The notes below the pieces were generated by a model, which worked only from the letters and a program-made list of their open reading frames with translations, had not been told where the DNA came from and made no database searches. A program made the translations under genes and the position numbers. Source: DASUPK01 sp963782345 (GTDB lineage: Bacteria; Actinomycetota; Thermoleophilia; Solirubrobacterales; 70-9). Taken from it: a stretch of DNA of 64,000 bases. Below, one piece after another: positions 44,460-52,839 of the stretch (position 1 is its first letter; each line of letters opens with the position of its first letter). The stretch spans positions 155,486 through 219,485 of the forward strand of contig CAWAJF010000014.1 in the NCBI GenBank assembly GCA_963782345.1. The letters run 5' to 3'.

Positions 44460-45614
44460 ATGATTCCCGACCCGGACACACTGAACCCGCCTGGCGCCGA
44501 CGTGCCGTCCCAGCTACCTGGGTGGCGGCCTGAACACGGCGTGCTCTCGCTCTACGTCAGGATCGATCCGGGAGACCGGAGCGAGGCCTGGCGCACCGAG
44601 GTGCGCAACGCCCTGACCGAGGCCACCCAAGCCGGTGACGCCGATGGGCATGATCTCCGCAAGGCGCTCACGGCCACCGCCGGCCGGATCCAGCGCGACC
44701 TGCTGGACGAGGAGCGGCGGGGCGAGCACCGCGGCCTGATCGGCTTCGTCGAGATCTCCGCGACCGACGGCGAGGAGCGTTGGTACGCGACCCAATTTCC
44801 CCCACGCCGAAATTCGGTCCTCCGCGGCCCGGTCGCCCAGATCCACCAGCTCCTGGAGGTGCTCGACGACGGCGCGCCGCTGGGCGTCGCCGCGGTCTCA
44901 TCCGAGCGAGTCAGGCTGCTCGACTGGCGCCTGGGACGGGCCGAGCAGCTGCACGACTGGGAGCTCGAGTACTTCGCCGATGACTGGAAGGAGCGAAAGT
45001 CCAAGCGGCCCGACCCCGCCCGCGGCGAGGCCGTCTCCGCCTCCGGCCGGGACCAATACGACCAGCGCCTGGAGGCAAACCGCGAGCGCTTCGCGGACCA
45101 GACCGGGCGGCTCGCGCATGCCGAGTCACGCAAGCGAGGCTGGCGCGGGGCCGTCGTATACGGCGACGAGCGCTACGTCCGCAAGTTCTCCCAGGGCTTC
45201 GACGACAACTCAGCGCTGGTCCACCTCGACGGGGACCTCGTCTCCGAGACCGTGGCCCTGATCGAGGAGAAGGTCGAGGAGGCCCTGCCGCGACTCAACC
45301 GGGACCGGGAGGCGGCGCTGATCGATCGCATCAAGGAGGCGGCCTACGCCGAGGGCCGCAGCTCGCTCGGCCTGCAGGAGACCTTCCAGGCGCTGGGCGA
45401 GGGACGCGTGGAGCATCTCGTATACGACGCCGGCATCGCCTACGCGGACGTCGGCTTCGATGACAGCGCCGATGGGGAAGACGATGGCTTGCCGGTGATC
45501 GAGCGGATGATTGGGATGGCCCTGTCGACCGGCGCGGCGATCACACCAATTGAGGGCGACAGCGCCGCTGCTCTTGACGAGCAGGGGGGCGTGGCGGCGC
45601 TCCTACGCTACTGA
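44460..45614 (+). CDS. baeRF/VLRF1-type release-factor-like protein
   Basis: 384 aa from ATG 44460. HGVLSLYVRIDPGDRSEAWRTEVRNAL and the following segments (RIQRDLLDEERRGEHRGLIGFVEI, PLGVAAVSSERVRLLDWRLGRAEQLHDWE) match the bacterial archaeo-eukaryotic release factor 1 families. The middle domain (RGAVVYGDERYVRKFSQGFD) has no GGQ tripeptide. The C-domain ends ERMIGMALSTGAAITPIEGDSAAALDEQGGVAALLRY, as in eRF1/Dom34-type L7Ae folds. A ribosome-associated hydrolase or rescue role is inferred. Confidence 0.82.
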   Translation: MIPDPDTLNPPGADVPSQLPGWRPEHGVLSLYVRIDPGDRSEAWRTEVRNALTEATQAGDADGHDLRKALTATAGRIQRDLLDEERRGEHRGLIGFVEISATDGEERWYATQFPPRRNSVLRGPVAQIHQLLEVLDDGAPLGVAAVSSERVRLLDWRLGRAEQLHDWELEYFADDWKERKSKRPDPARGEAVSASGRDQYDQRLEANRERFADQTGRLAHAESRKRGWRGAVVYGDERYVRKFSQGFDDNSALVHLDGDLVSETVALIEEKVEEALPRLNRDREAALIDRIKEAAYAEGRSSLGLQETFQALGEGRVEHLVYDAGIAYADVGFDDSADGEDDGLPVIERMIGMALSTGAAITPIEGDSAAALDEQGGVAALLRY

Positions 45615-45683
45615 CAGCCGCGCTCCGTCAGGAAGGCGTCCAGCAGGTCGCGAGATCGCTCCAATTCACCGGGAAGCGGACCG

Positions 45684-46721
45684 CTACACGATCGTCCAGG
45701 TGTCGCCCGAGCGGAGCAGCCCTTCCAGATCGTCATCCCCGAGCCCGTCCCGGGCCGTGGCGAGCTCCTCGGTCATTCCCTCGGCGTAGATAGGCCGGGC
45801 GGTCGAGCGGAAGACGCCGACCGGGGTCGGGCCGTCGGGACGATCGGCAAGGCGGGCGAGAGCATAGGCATGGGTCGGGTCGTCGGCGTCATGGACAACG
45901 AGGGCGTCCTCCCCCACCGCCGCGACATCCGCAACCTCAAGGCGTCCATTGGGAGCACGGACGACCCCGCGCTCCCCCTCGGCTCCGAACCGAATCGGCT
46001 CTCCGTCGGCGAGGCGTATCTGGTTGGCCTCCCTGCCCTTGCCGCGGACGGCGTCGAAGGCGCCGTCGTTGAAGACGTTGCAGTTCTGATAGATCTCGAC
46101 GAAGGAGGAGCCGCGGTGCTCCGCTGCAGCGCGCAGGACCTCGGTCTCGTGGTCGCGGTCGGTGTCGACGGTCCGCGCGACGAAGCTGGCGTCGGCGCCG
46201 AGGGCGAGCGCGATCGGGTTGAACGGGTGATCGTGGGAGCCGAATGGCGTCGACTTGGTGACCTTGCCCTCCTCGCTGGTGGGCGAGTACTGGCCCTTGG
46301 TGAGGCCGTAGATCTGGTTGTTGAAGAGCAGGATGTTGATCGGGATGTTGCGCCGCAGCGCGTGGATCAGGTGGTTGCCCCCGATCGAAAGCGAGTCGCC
46401 GTCGCCGGTCACCACCCAGACCGAGAGGTCGGGCCGGGACAGGGCGAGGCCGGTGGCGAGCGCCGGCGCGCGGCCGTGGATGCCGTGCACCCCGTAGGTG
46501 CTCATGTAGTAGGCGAACCGCCCCGAGCAGCCGATGCCCGCGACGAAGACGATCTTCTCGGGCGGGACCCCGAGCTCCGGCAGGAACTGCTGGACCGTGG
46601 CCAGGATCGCGTAGTCGCCGCATCCGGGACACCAGCGGGTCTCCGCCTCGGAGGCGAAGTCCTTCTTCGTCAGGGTGACGGTCGAGCCGCCGTTGACGGA
46701 ATGTTCGTTGCCCTCGCTCAT
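45684..46721 (-). CDS. korB: 2-oxoacid:ferredoxin oxidoreductase, beta subunit
   Basis: 345 aa. ETRWCPGCGDYAILATVQQFLPELG carries the conserved cluster cysteines. The thiamine-diphosphate motif is VTGDGDSLSIGGNHLIHALRRNIPINILLFNNQIYGLTKGQYSPTS. Partner of the alpha subunit upstream, ATGA overlap at 46718-46721. Likely substrate is 2-oxoglutarate, as in actinobacterial KorAB. No ferredoxin gene lies beside it. Confidence 0.94.
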   Translation of the reverse strand: MSEGNEHSVNGGSTVTLTKKDFASEAETRWCPGCGDYAILATVQQFLPELGVPPEKIVFVAGIGCSGRFAYYMSTYGVHGIHGRAPALATGLALSRPDLSVWVVTGDGDSLSIGGNHLIHALRRNIPINILLFNNQIYGLTKGQYSPTSEEGKVTKSTPFGSHDHPFNPIALALGADASFVARTVDTDRDHETEVLRAAAEHRGSSFVEIYQNCNVFNDGAFDAVRGKGREANQIRLADGEPIRFGAEGERGVVRAPNGRLEVADVAAVGEDALVVHDADDPTHAYALARLADRPDGPTPVGVFRSTARPIYAEGMTEELATARDGLGDDDLEGLLRSGDTWTIV

Positions 46722-48550
46722 AGGTGCGAGCTGATCACCTCGTCGAGCTCCTCGGCGAAGATCGGCAGCCCCTCGACCTTGTTGTAGCGCAGGGCGTCGA
46801 CCAGGAACTCGGCCCGGATGATCCTCCAGAGCTGGCCGCTGTTGGTCTCGGGGATCAGCACCTTCTCGTAGGAGCGGAGCAGCTCAGCGGTGTTGCGCGG
46901 CAGCGGATTGAGATGGCGCAGATGGGCGCACGCGACCTTCCCGCCGCGGCGGCGAATCCGCCTGGCGGCGCCGGTGATCGCTCCATAGCTCGATCCCCAG
47001 CCGAGCACGAGCAGATCCGCGCCGTCGGGATCGTCGGGAACGAGCTCGCCGATCTCGTCGGCGATGCCCGCGACCTTGGCGGCGCGCAACTCGGTCATAC
47101 GGGCGTGGTTCTCCGGCTCGTAGCTGATCTGCCCGGTCACGTCCTCCTTCTCGAGGCCGCCGACCACGTGCGCCAGACCAGGCGTTCCCGGCACCGCCCA
47201 GGGCCGCGCCCCACGCGCATCGCGAGCGTACGGCTGGAAGCCGTCGGCATCGGCGGTCGTCGCGAGCGCCGGGTCGATCTCCGGCAGCTCGCCGACGTCG
47301 GGGAGGCGCCAGGGCTCCGAGGAGTTCGCCAGGAAGGTGTCCGAGAGCAGGATCACGGGGGTCCGGTAGGTGACGGCGATCCGGGCGGCCTCCAGCGCGG
47401 TCTCGAAGCAGTCCGCCGGCGTCGAGGCGGCGACGATCGGCAGCGGGGACTCTCCATGCCTGCCGTACATCGCGGTGAGCAGGTCCGCGGCCTCGGTCTT
47501 GGTGGGCATCCCGGTGGAGGGACCCGCCCGCTGGACGTCGATCAGGACAAGGGGCAATTCGAGCATGGCAGCGAGCCCGATCGTCTCCGCCTTCAGGTCC
47601 ATCCCCGGGCCGCTGGTGGCGGTCACTCCAAGGTGTCCGCCGAACGCGGCGCCGAGCGCCATGTTGGCGGCGGCGATCTCGTCTTCGGCCTGCACCGTTC
47701 GCACCCCGAAGCGCCGCTGGCGGGAGAGCTCGTGCAGGAGCTCGGAGGCCGGGGTGATCGGGTAGCTGGCCAGGAAGAGCGGCAGACCGCTCCGGACGCT
47801 CGCCCCGATCAGCCCGAGGGCGGCCGCCGTGGTCCCGTTGACCGCGCGGTAGGTGCCGGGCTCGGCCGGCGCGGCCTTCACCGAGTAGCTGACCTGGAGC
47901 AGCTCGGCGGTCTCGCCGAAGTTGAAGCCCGCCCGGAAGGCGGCCAGGTTGGCGTCCCTGATCGGCGGCTCAGAGGCGAACTTCTTCTCGATCCAGCCGA
48001 TGGTCGAGTCGGTGGGGCGGCTGTACATCCAGGAGACGAGGCCGAGGGCGAAGAAGTTCTTGGAGCGGGCGGCATCCCGGGAGCTGATCGCGTCGATGCC
48101 CTCCGTCGCCCGGACCGTCATCGAGGTCATCGGCACCCTGAAGAGCTGGTAGCCGTCCAGAGAGCCGTCCTCGAGGGGGTTCGCCTCGTAGTGCGCCTTG
48201 CCGAGGTTGCCCTTGCTGAAGCCGTCCTCGTTGACGATCACGATCCCGCCGGGCTCCAGCTCCGCCAGGTTCGCCTTGAGAGCCGCCGGGTTCATCGCCA
48301 CCAGCACGTTCGGCCGTCCGCCCGGTGTGAGGATCTCCCGCGAGGCGAAGTGGATCTGGAATGCGGAGACCCCCGCCAGCGTGCCCGCCGGGGCGCGGAT
48401 CTCGGCCGGGAAGTTCGGCAGCGTCACCAGGTCGTTGCCGATCAGCGCAGTCTCTGCGGCGAAGAGGTTGCCGGAGAGCTGAATGCCGTCACCGGAGTCA
48501 CCCGCGAAGCGGACGACGACGCGCTCCTTCTCTTCGACTGTCTTGTTCAT
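46718..48550 (-). CDS. korA: 2-oxoacid:ferredoxin oxidoreductase, fused gamma-alpha subunit
   Basis: 610 aa. The gamma domain comes first (VVVRFAGDSGDGIQLSGNLFAAETALIGNDLVTLPNFPAEIRAPAGTLAGVSAFQIHFA), then the alpha pyrimidine-binding domain (YPITPASELLHELSRQRRFGVRTVQAEDEIAAANMALGAAFGGHLGVTATSGPGMDLK) and a C-terminal core (DLLVLGWGSSYGAITGAARRIRRRGGKVACAHLRHLNPLP). The fusion is typical of aerobic actinobacterial 2-oxoglutarate:ferredoxin oxidoreductase, which decarboxylates 2-oxoglutarate to succinyl-CoA in the TCA cycle with reduced ferredoxin as product. Confidence 0.95.
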   Translation of the reverse strand: MNKTVEEKERVVVRFAGDSGDGIQLSGNLFAAETALIGNDLVTLPNFPAEIRAPAGTLAGVSAFQIHFASREILTPGGRPNVLVAMNPAALKANLAELEPGGIVIVNEDGFSKGNLGKAHYEANPLEDGSLDGYQLFRVPMTSMTVRATEGIDAISSRDAARSKNFFALGLVSWMYSRPTDSTIGWIEKKFASEPPIRDANLAAFRAGFNFGETAELLQVSYSVKAAPAEPGTYRAVNGTTAAALGLIGASVRSGLPLFLASYPITPASELLHELSRQRRFGVRTVQAEDEIAAANMALGAAFGGHLGVTATSGPGMDLKAETIGLAAMLELPLVLIDVQRAGPSTGMPTKTEAADLLTAMYGRHGESPLPIVAASTPADCFETALEAARIAVTYRTPVILLSDTFLANSSEPWRLPDVGELPEIDPALATTADADGFQPYARDARGARPWAVPGTPGLAHVVGGLEKEDVTGQISYEPENHARMTELRAAKVAGIADEIGELVPDDPDGADLLVLGWGSSYGAITGAARRIRRRGGKVACAHLRHLNPLPRNTAELLRSYEKVLIPETNSGQLWRIIRAEFLVDALRYNKVEGLPIFAEELDEVISSHL

Positions 48551-48777
48551 CGGTCCGTTCCCTTGGGCATCGAGCTCTCAGCGATCCCAGCCTTCGACTC
48601 TACGCCCAGCGGCCCTGAGACGCACCCCCGCGCGGATCCTTCCCAACCCATCGCGCGACATGGTTCCGGAGGGCACGCTGTACCCAGTCGGCGCAGTGAC
48701 CCGGCCAGGCGCGCTCAATCCGACCCGCTCGGACCGACCGGATTCCGCTTCGCAACGCGGAATCCCGGCTTGTGTAG

Positions 48778-48835
48778 CGGAGGGGGCGGGATTCGAACCC
48801 ACGAGGGACCCGAGGGCCCCTAACGGTTTTTGAGA
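48778..48835 (-). repeat. Diverged tRNA-Ser 3' half (att-like scar)
   Basis: These 58 bases match the 3' half of tRNA-Ser(CGA) at 53565-53622, same orientation, with three substitutions by my count. Similarity starts at the anticodon loop and runs through the variable arm, T arm and acceptor 3' strand. The sequence beyond the anticodon side does not fold as a 5' half, so it is not a functional tRNA. Start in the anticodon loop fits an integrase crossover site. Confidence 0.82.
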
Positions 48836-48947
48836 GCGTTGCGGAAGGCCGGAAACACCTGCAAATAGGGGTCTCGTGTGTTCTGAGGGACCGTCAGAGG
48901 ACGAAACCAAGCTGAGATTCGTGGCCCCCTGACCGTACGATGAGTAT

Positions 48948-49185
48948 GTGAGCCCGACCGACTTCCGCGAGGGGCCCTTCCGGTTCTTCTTCTTCGCGCG
49001 AGGAGACCCGCCTGCACATCCACGTTCAGGCACCCGATGGCGAGGCCAAGTACTGGATCGAGCCTAACATCGAGCTCGCGGGAAACTATGGACTCAGTGC
49101 GCAGGACCTACGTCGAGTCGAGCAGCTGATTCGGGAACACGAGCAGGAGCTCAGGAATGCATGGAGCGACGACTTCGGAAGTTGA
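48948..49185 (+). pseudogene. DUF4160 protein, frameshifted
   Basis: GTG 48948 opens SPTDFREGPFRFFFFA, the DUF4160 N-terminus, but the frame is lost at about 48998-49006. Continuing in the next frame gives EETRLHIHVQAPDGEAKYWIEPNIELAGNYGLSAQDLRRVEQLIREHEQELRNAWSDDFGS, the rest of a typical DUF4160, stopping at 49185. The expected GAGAGGAG may have contracted to GAGGAG (loss of two bases). DUF4160 is commonly encoded before DUF2442 and the pair is regarded as a possible toxin-antitoxin module. The downstream DUF2442 gene is intact. Confidence 0.8.
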
Positions 49186-49405
49186 GGTCACGAACATCTC
49201 CCAGCACGGCTTCTGGCTGCTGGACGGTCGCGAGCTCTTCCTGCCCTTCGAGGAGTTCCCCTGGTTCAAGCGAGCGCCAGTCGCAGCCATTCTCGGACTC
49301 GAGCGGCCGCATCCCGGCCATCTCTATTGGCCCGACCTCGACGTCGACCTGTCGGTGGAATCCATCGAGCACCCGGACCGGTACCCACTGAGGTCAAGAG
49401 CCTGA
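49157..49405 (+). CDS. DUF2442 domain protein
   Basis: 82 aa, overlapping the DUF4160 end by 29 bp. SEVEVTNISQHGFWLLDGRELFLPFEEFPWFKRAPVAAILGLERPHPGHLYWPDLDVDLSVESIEHPDRYPL is a full DUF2442 domain, which often accompanies DUF4160 in putative toxin-antitoxin pairs of mobile regions. Its closeness to the tRNA-Ser fragment supports mobile origin. Activity is inference. Confidence 0.88.
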   Translation: MHGATTSEVEVTNISQHGFWLLDGRELFLPFEEFPWFKRAPVAAILGLERPHPGHLYWPDLDVDLSVESIEHPDRYPLRSRA

Positions 49406-49431
49406 GGCCGCCGGCCATGTGGCCGGCGGCC
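49406..49431. terminator. Perfect 11-bp hairpin between convergent genes
   Basis: GGCCGCCGGCC-ATGT-GGCCGGCGGCC is a perfect 11-bp stem with a four-base loop, starting one base after the DUF2442 stop and 9 bases before the stop of the leftward membrane-protein gene. Position and symmetry suit a bidirectional terminator; there is no T tract. Confidence 0.7.
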
Positions 49432-49439
49432 CCTCGTCC

Positions 49440-50084
49440 TCAGGCGGCGCTGGGAGCGGGTGCGCGCAGAGCGCCGCCCTCCGAGCGCCGGTAGAGGATC
49501 ACGCTCACCGCGATCACCCAGAAGGGCAGAACCAGGAAGCCGCCCCACCCGAACGGGGTCAGGGAGACCGCGCCGACCGCGATCGCGATCCATGAGGCCG
49601 CCTTGGGCAGCGCCAGGGTGCGGAGGCCCCCGATCCCGGCGGCGAGCATCATCACGCTGATGCCCGCCGTGAACGGGATCCAGTCCACGGCGCCGAGCTG
49701 GTTGAGCGTGTAGACCGCCTCGCGCCCGCCCTGGTCGGCGGCCGTCGCGGTGGCCAGTCCCACCCAAGCGGCGACCACGAATCCCACCGCGGCGAACACG
49801 GCGCCGCCGAACGCGATCGCCGAGTAGGTCGATTCCTCGCCCTCCCCGCCGCGCAGCGCCGCGCGCAGCCCGGCGCCGAAGAAGACGAGCGCCACGGCCG
49901 CAATATGGAGGAGCAGCGCGGCGACCATCTCGACCGTCTTGTGATCGCTCCAATAGCTGAACGCCTTGTCAACGGAGGCGTTCTCGTCCACCGTATTGGC
50001 TGTCAGTACGAACGCCGCCACGAGCAGTCCGGCGAAGACGAGCCCGGCGATCGCCAGGGCCCGGTGGTAGGTGCTTGTCCGCAT
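49440..50084 (-). CDS. Six-helix membrane protein, DUF4386/DUF998-like
   Basis: 214 aa from ATG 50084, which has AAGGAG at good spacing; a longer frame adds a proline-rich stretch without a ribosome site. Helices are seen at ALAIAGLVFAGLLVAAFVL, VAALLLHIAAVALVFFGAGL, IAFGGAVFAAVGFVVAAWVG, WIPFTAGISVMMLAAGIGG, AASWIAIAVGAVSLTPF and GGFLVLPFWVIAVSVIL. Fits small unknown-function integral membrane proteins. Same strand as the lipoprotein upstream, 31 bp away. Confidence 0.75.
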   Translation of the reverse strand: MRTSTYHRALAIAGLVFAGLLVAAFVLTANTVDENASVDKAFSYWSDHKTVEMVAALLLHIAAVALVFFGAGLRAALRGGEGEESTYSAIAFGGAVFAAVGFVVAAWVGLATATAADQGGREAVYTLNQLGAVDWIPFTAGISVMMLAAGIGGLRTLALPKAASWIAIAVGAVSLTPFGWGGFLVLPFWVIAVSVILYRRSEGGALRAPAPSAA

Positions 50085-50115
50085 GTCGAATCTCCTTTTC
50101 GTCGTGGGTGCTTGG

Positions 50116-50580
50116 TCAGTCGCCGGCGCAGGCATCGAGACCGGCCTCCTTGGCGAGGCGGTTGACATCGGCGAACGGATCCTCGGATGAGGCAAGCTCT
50201 TCCGGATCGGCCTTCAGCCGGTCGTTCACGGACTGCGCGTCGGCGATCATCTGGTCGACGGTGTCGGCGACGTCCGCGGGCGGATCAAGGGCGCGGATGC
50301 CGTCGACGATCTGCTGTGTCTGGGGCACAACCGCCGCGTTAGCGAATCGCACGAATTGGGCGCGGGTCGGCCTTCCGGGCCCGAGGTAGCGTTCCGCAGC
50401 GGCTTCGATCCGCTTGTCCCCGCGTTCACAGATCGCGTCGGCCTTGGCGACGAACTCGGACTTGCTGAGCGCCGCGGTGGTCGTCGAGCTGTCGCTGCTG
50501 CCGCCACAGCCCGCCACCAATCCTCCAGTGGCAAGCACGGCGACAAGCGAGGCGCCCCAATGACTTCTCCCGATTCTCAT
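50116..50580 (-). CDS. Small lipoprotein, helical, unknown function
   Basis: 154 aa from ATG 50580 with AAAGGGG before it. Lipobox GLVAGC (cysteine then GGSSDSS) follows a hydrophobic signal. The mature part (SKSEFVAKADAICERGDKRIEAAAERYLGPGRPTRAQFVRFANAAVVPQTQQIVDGIRALDPPADVADTVDQMI) is all-helical and ends with a cysteine (GLDACAGD). It resembles the many small helical lipoproteins of Thermoleophilia with a conserved DAIC motif. Role unknown. Confidence 0.8.
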   Translation of the reverse strand: MRIGRSHWGASLVAVLATGGLVAGCGGSSDSSTTTAALSKSEFVAKADAICERGDKRIEAAAERYLGPGRPTRAQFVRFANAAVVPQTQQIVDGIRALDPPADVADTVDQMIADAQSVNDRLKADPEELASSEDPFADVNRLAKEAGLDACAGD

Positions 50581-50775
50581 CACATCCCCTTTCGTTTCCG
50601 CCGCGCCGTTCGCGGCGAGTGCGGAGACGATCCAGCCCCGACCGTCCCGCCGACAAGGGCTTGCGAGCCCGTCTTGACCGGGAAATCCCGTCTGGGTCAG
50701 GTGTCCCGATACAACCGGGAAATCCACTCAGAGGGGTGACATCGCTGCGCCCGCAGTGGAGAATGCGAGCAGCCT

Positions 50776-52839
50776 ATGGAGGCGATCTCGAGAGCCGTGG
50801 TGGAGGGGAGCCTCGCGACACCCGCCCATGCCAGCCGCCGGCAGGCGATCGAAGCCTGGGTGGGCCTCGCGCTCATCGTCGCGATCTGTGCCTTCTCTGC
50901 GGTGCTGGCCGCCGACTCGCTCTCGGCGCCGCACTCCGACTCCGGCTTCAGCCTGCTGGTGATCCCGATCGCGATCACGAGCGCGGCGCTGGGCGTGCTG
51001 GTCCGCCTGCGCCGGCCGGACAACCTCGTCGGCTGGTTGCTGCTCGCCAACGGCCTGACCCTGGCAACCCTCGGACTGGCCTGGCCCTACGCGTACTACG
51101 GGGCGATTAGCCATCCAGGCAGCCTGCCCGGGCCCGGCTGGGCGGCGATGTGGAGCGAGATGGGCTGGCCTGGCATCTACGTCTTCCTGATGGCGATCGC
51201 CTTCGTCTTCCCGGATGGGCGCCTGCCATCGCAGCGCTGGCGCAAGGTGATCGCCGCGACGGTGCTCTCGTACCTCGGCCTGGAGCTCGGCTTCGCCTTC
51301 CATCCGGGCCCCCTCGATCCGCCGTTCGAGCACCTCGCCAAGCCGACTCCCTCCTACCCCAGCTCCCTCGAGTTGATCTGGGTCCCGTTCTACATCGGGG
51401 TGCTCGGGAGCCTGTTCGCCGCCTTCTTCGCGGTCCGCAGCCGCCTGAGCGGCGCTGAGGGCGCCGAGCGCCTGCAGGTCCTCTGGTTCACCTACGCGGC
51501 GATGCTGATCCCGCTTGCGCTGGTGATCAACATCCTCATCGGGCTGACCGCAGGCGTTGCCGTCGATGTGGTGCAGGGCATCGCGATCTTCGGCCTATTG
51601 ATCGCCATCCCGGGGGCGGTCGCGATCGGAATCCTCCGCTACCGGCTCTTCGACATCGAGCTGGCGATCAACCGGACACTCGTCTACGGGACGCTGACGG
51701 TGTGCATCGTGATCGGCTACGTCGCGATCGTCGGCGCGCTCAGCGCGCTGATCGATCAGAGGGGTGTGGCGGGGGTCCTCGCCGCCGGGCTCGTCGCCGC
51801 CGGCGTGCAGCCCCTGAGGCTTCGGCTGCAGCGCCGGGCTGACCGCTGGGTCTACGGCGACCGCTCGGATCCGTACGCGGCGCTGACCCGCCTGGGGGAG
51901 CGGCTGCAGGGAACCCTCGCTCCCGGCGAGGTCGTGCAGACCGTGGTGGACTCCGTCGCCGAGGCGCTCCGCCTGCGCTACGCGGCGATCGAGTTCGACC
52001 GCGACGAGAGCGTCGAGGTCGCCGCCGCACACGGCGAGCGGGCCGGCGGCGAGCTGAGGCGCACACCGCTGGTCTACAACGGGGCGAGGATCGCCAGCCT
52101 TGTCATCCAGGTTCCGCCTGGACGCCAGCTGACGACGCCGGACGAGCGCTTGCTCGAGGACCTCGCCCAGCACGCCGGTCCCGCCGTGCACGCCGTGCGA
52201 CTGAACGCGGACCTGCAGCGCTCGCGCGAGCGGCTGGTGACGGCTCGCGAGGAGGAGCGGCGGCGCCTGCGGCGCGACCTGCACGACGGCCTCGGACCGG
52301 CCCTGGCCGGGATGGCGATGCAGCTCGACGCCGCCAGGTCGAAGGCCAGCGACCCGCAGGTCGAGCAGGTGCTGGCGGACCTCCGCTCCGAGACCCAGGA
52401 TGCGATCACGGACATCCGCCGCGTGGTCTACGAGCTTCGGCCGCCGGCGCTGGACGAGCTCGGCCTGGTGGGTGCGCTGCGCGAGCAGGCGGCCAGGCTC
52501 GGCGACGGAAGCGCCATCAGCGTCACCGTCGATGCTCCCAAGGACCTGCCCGCCCTGCCCGCCGCCGTCGAGGTGGCGGCGTATCGGATCGCGACCGAGG
52601 CCCTCACCAACGTCTCCCGGCATGCCGGAGCTCGCCACGGCTCCGCGCGGATCTCGCTGGACGACGGCCTCTTGGTCGAGGTCTCAGACGACGGGCGCGG
52701 GATCGGTGACGAGCCGGCCGGTGTCGGCCTGACATCCATGGACGAGAGGGCCGCCGAGCTCGGTGGATCGTTCGCCGTTTCGTCCCGGCCGGGCGGCGGC
52801 ACTTTGGTCCACGCGCTCCTGCCGCTCGAGGCGCCATGA
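50776..52839 (+). CDS. Sensor histidine kinase (NarX/DesK type) with N-terminal membrane region and GAF
   Basis: 687 aa. Eight or so hydrophobic helices fill residues 30-330 (ending VAIVGALSALIDQRGVAGVLAAGLVAAGVQPLRLRLQ), followed by a GAF-like domain (about 350-480). The dimerisation domain has the phospho-acceptor in EEERRRLRRDLHDGLGPALAGMAMQLD (His near 502). The ATPase domain has TNVSRHAGA (N box) and EVSDDGRGI (G1), with VGLTSMDERAAELGGSF at the end. ATG of its response regulator overlaps its TGA (52836-52839). Stimulus unknown. Confidence 0.93.
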   Translation: MEAISRAVVEGSLATPAHASRRQAIEAWVGLALIVAICAFSAVLAADSLSAPHSDSGFSLLVIPIAITSAALGVLVRLRRPDNLVGWLLLANGLTLATLGLAWPYAYYGAISHPGSLPGPGWAAMWSEMGWPGIYVFLMAIAFVFPDGRLPSQRWRKVIAATVLSYLGLELGFAFHPGPLDPPFEHLAKPTPSYPSSLELIWVPFYIGVLGSLFAAFFAVRSRLSGAEGAERLQVLWFTYAAMLIPLALVINILIGLTAGVAVDVVQGIAIFGLLIAIPGAVAIGILRYRLFDIELAINRTLVYGTLTVCIVIGYVAIVGALSALIDQRGVAGVLAAGLVAAGVQPLRLRLQRRADRWVYGDRSDPYAALTRLGERLQGTLAPGEVVQTVVDSVAEALRLRYAAIEFDRDESVEVAAAHGERAGGELRRTPLVYNGARIASLVIQVPPGRQLTTPDERLLEDLAQHAGPAVHAVRLNADLQRSRERLVTAREEERRRLRRDLHDGLGPALAGMAMQLDAARSKASDPQVEQVLADLRSETQDAITDIRRVVYELRPPALDELGLVGALREQAARLGDGSAISVTVDAPKDLPALPAAVEVAAYRIATEALTNVSRHAGARHGSARISLDDGLLVEVSDDGRGIGDEPAGVGLTSMDERAAELGGSFAVSSRPGGGTLVHALLPLEAP

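Noticed and set aside
46724..48823. 699-codon plus-strand frame opposite korA
   Set aside because: Shadow frame of a clear 2-oxoacid oxidoreductase gene.
48778..48835. Functional second tRNA-Ser
   Set aside because: Only the 3' half aligns; the sequence on the 5' side does not complete the anticodon stem, D arm or acceptor.
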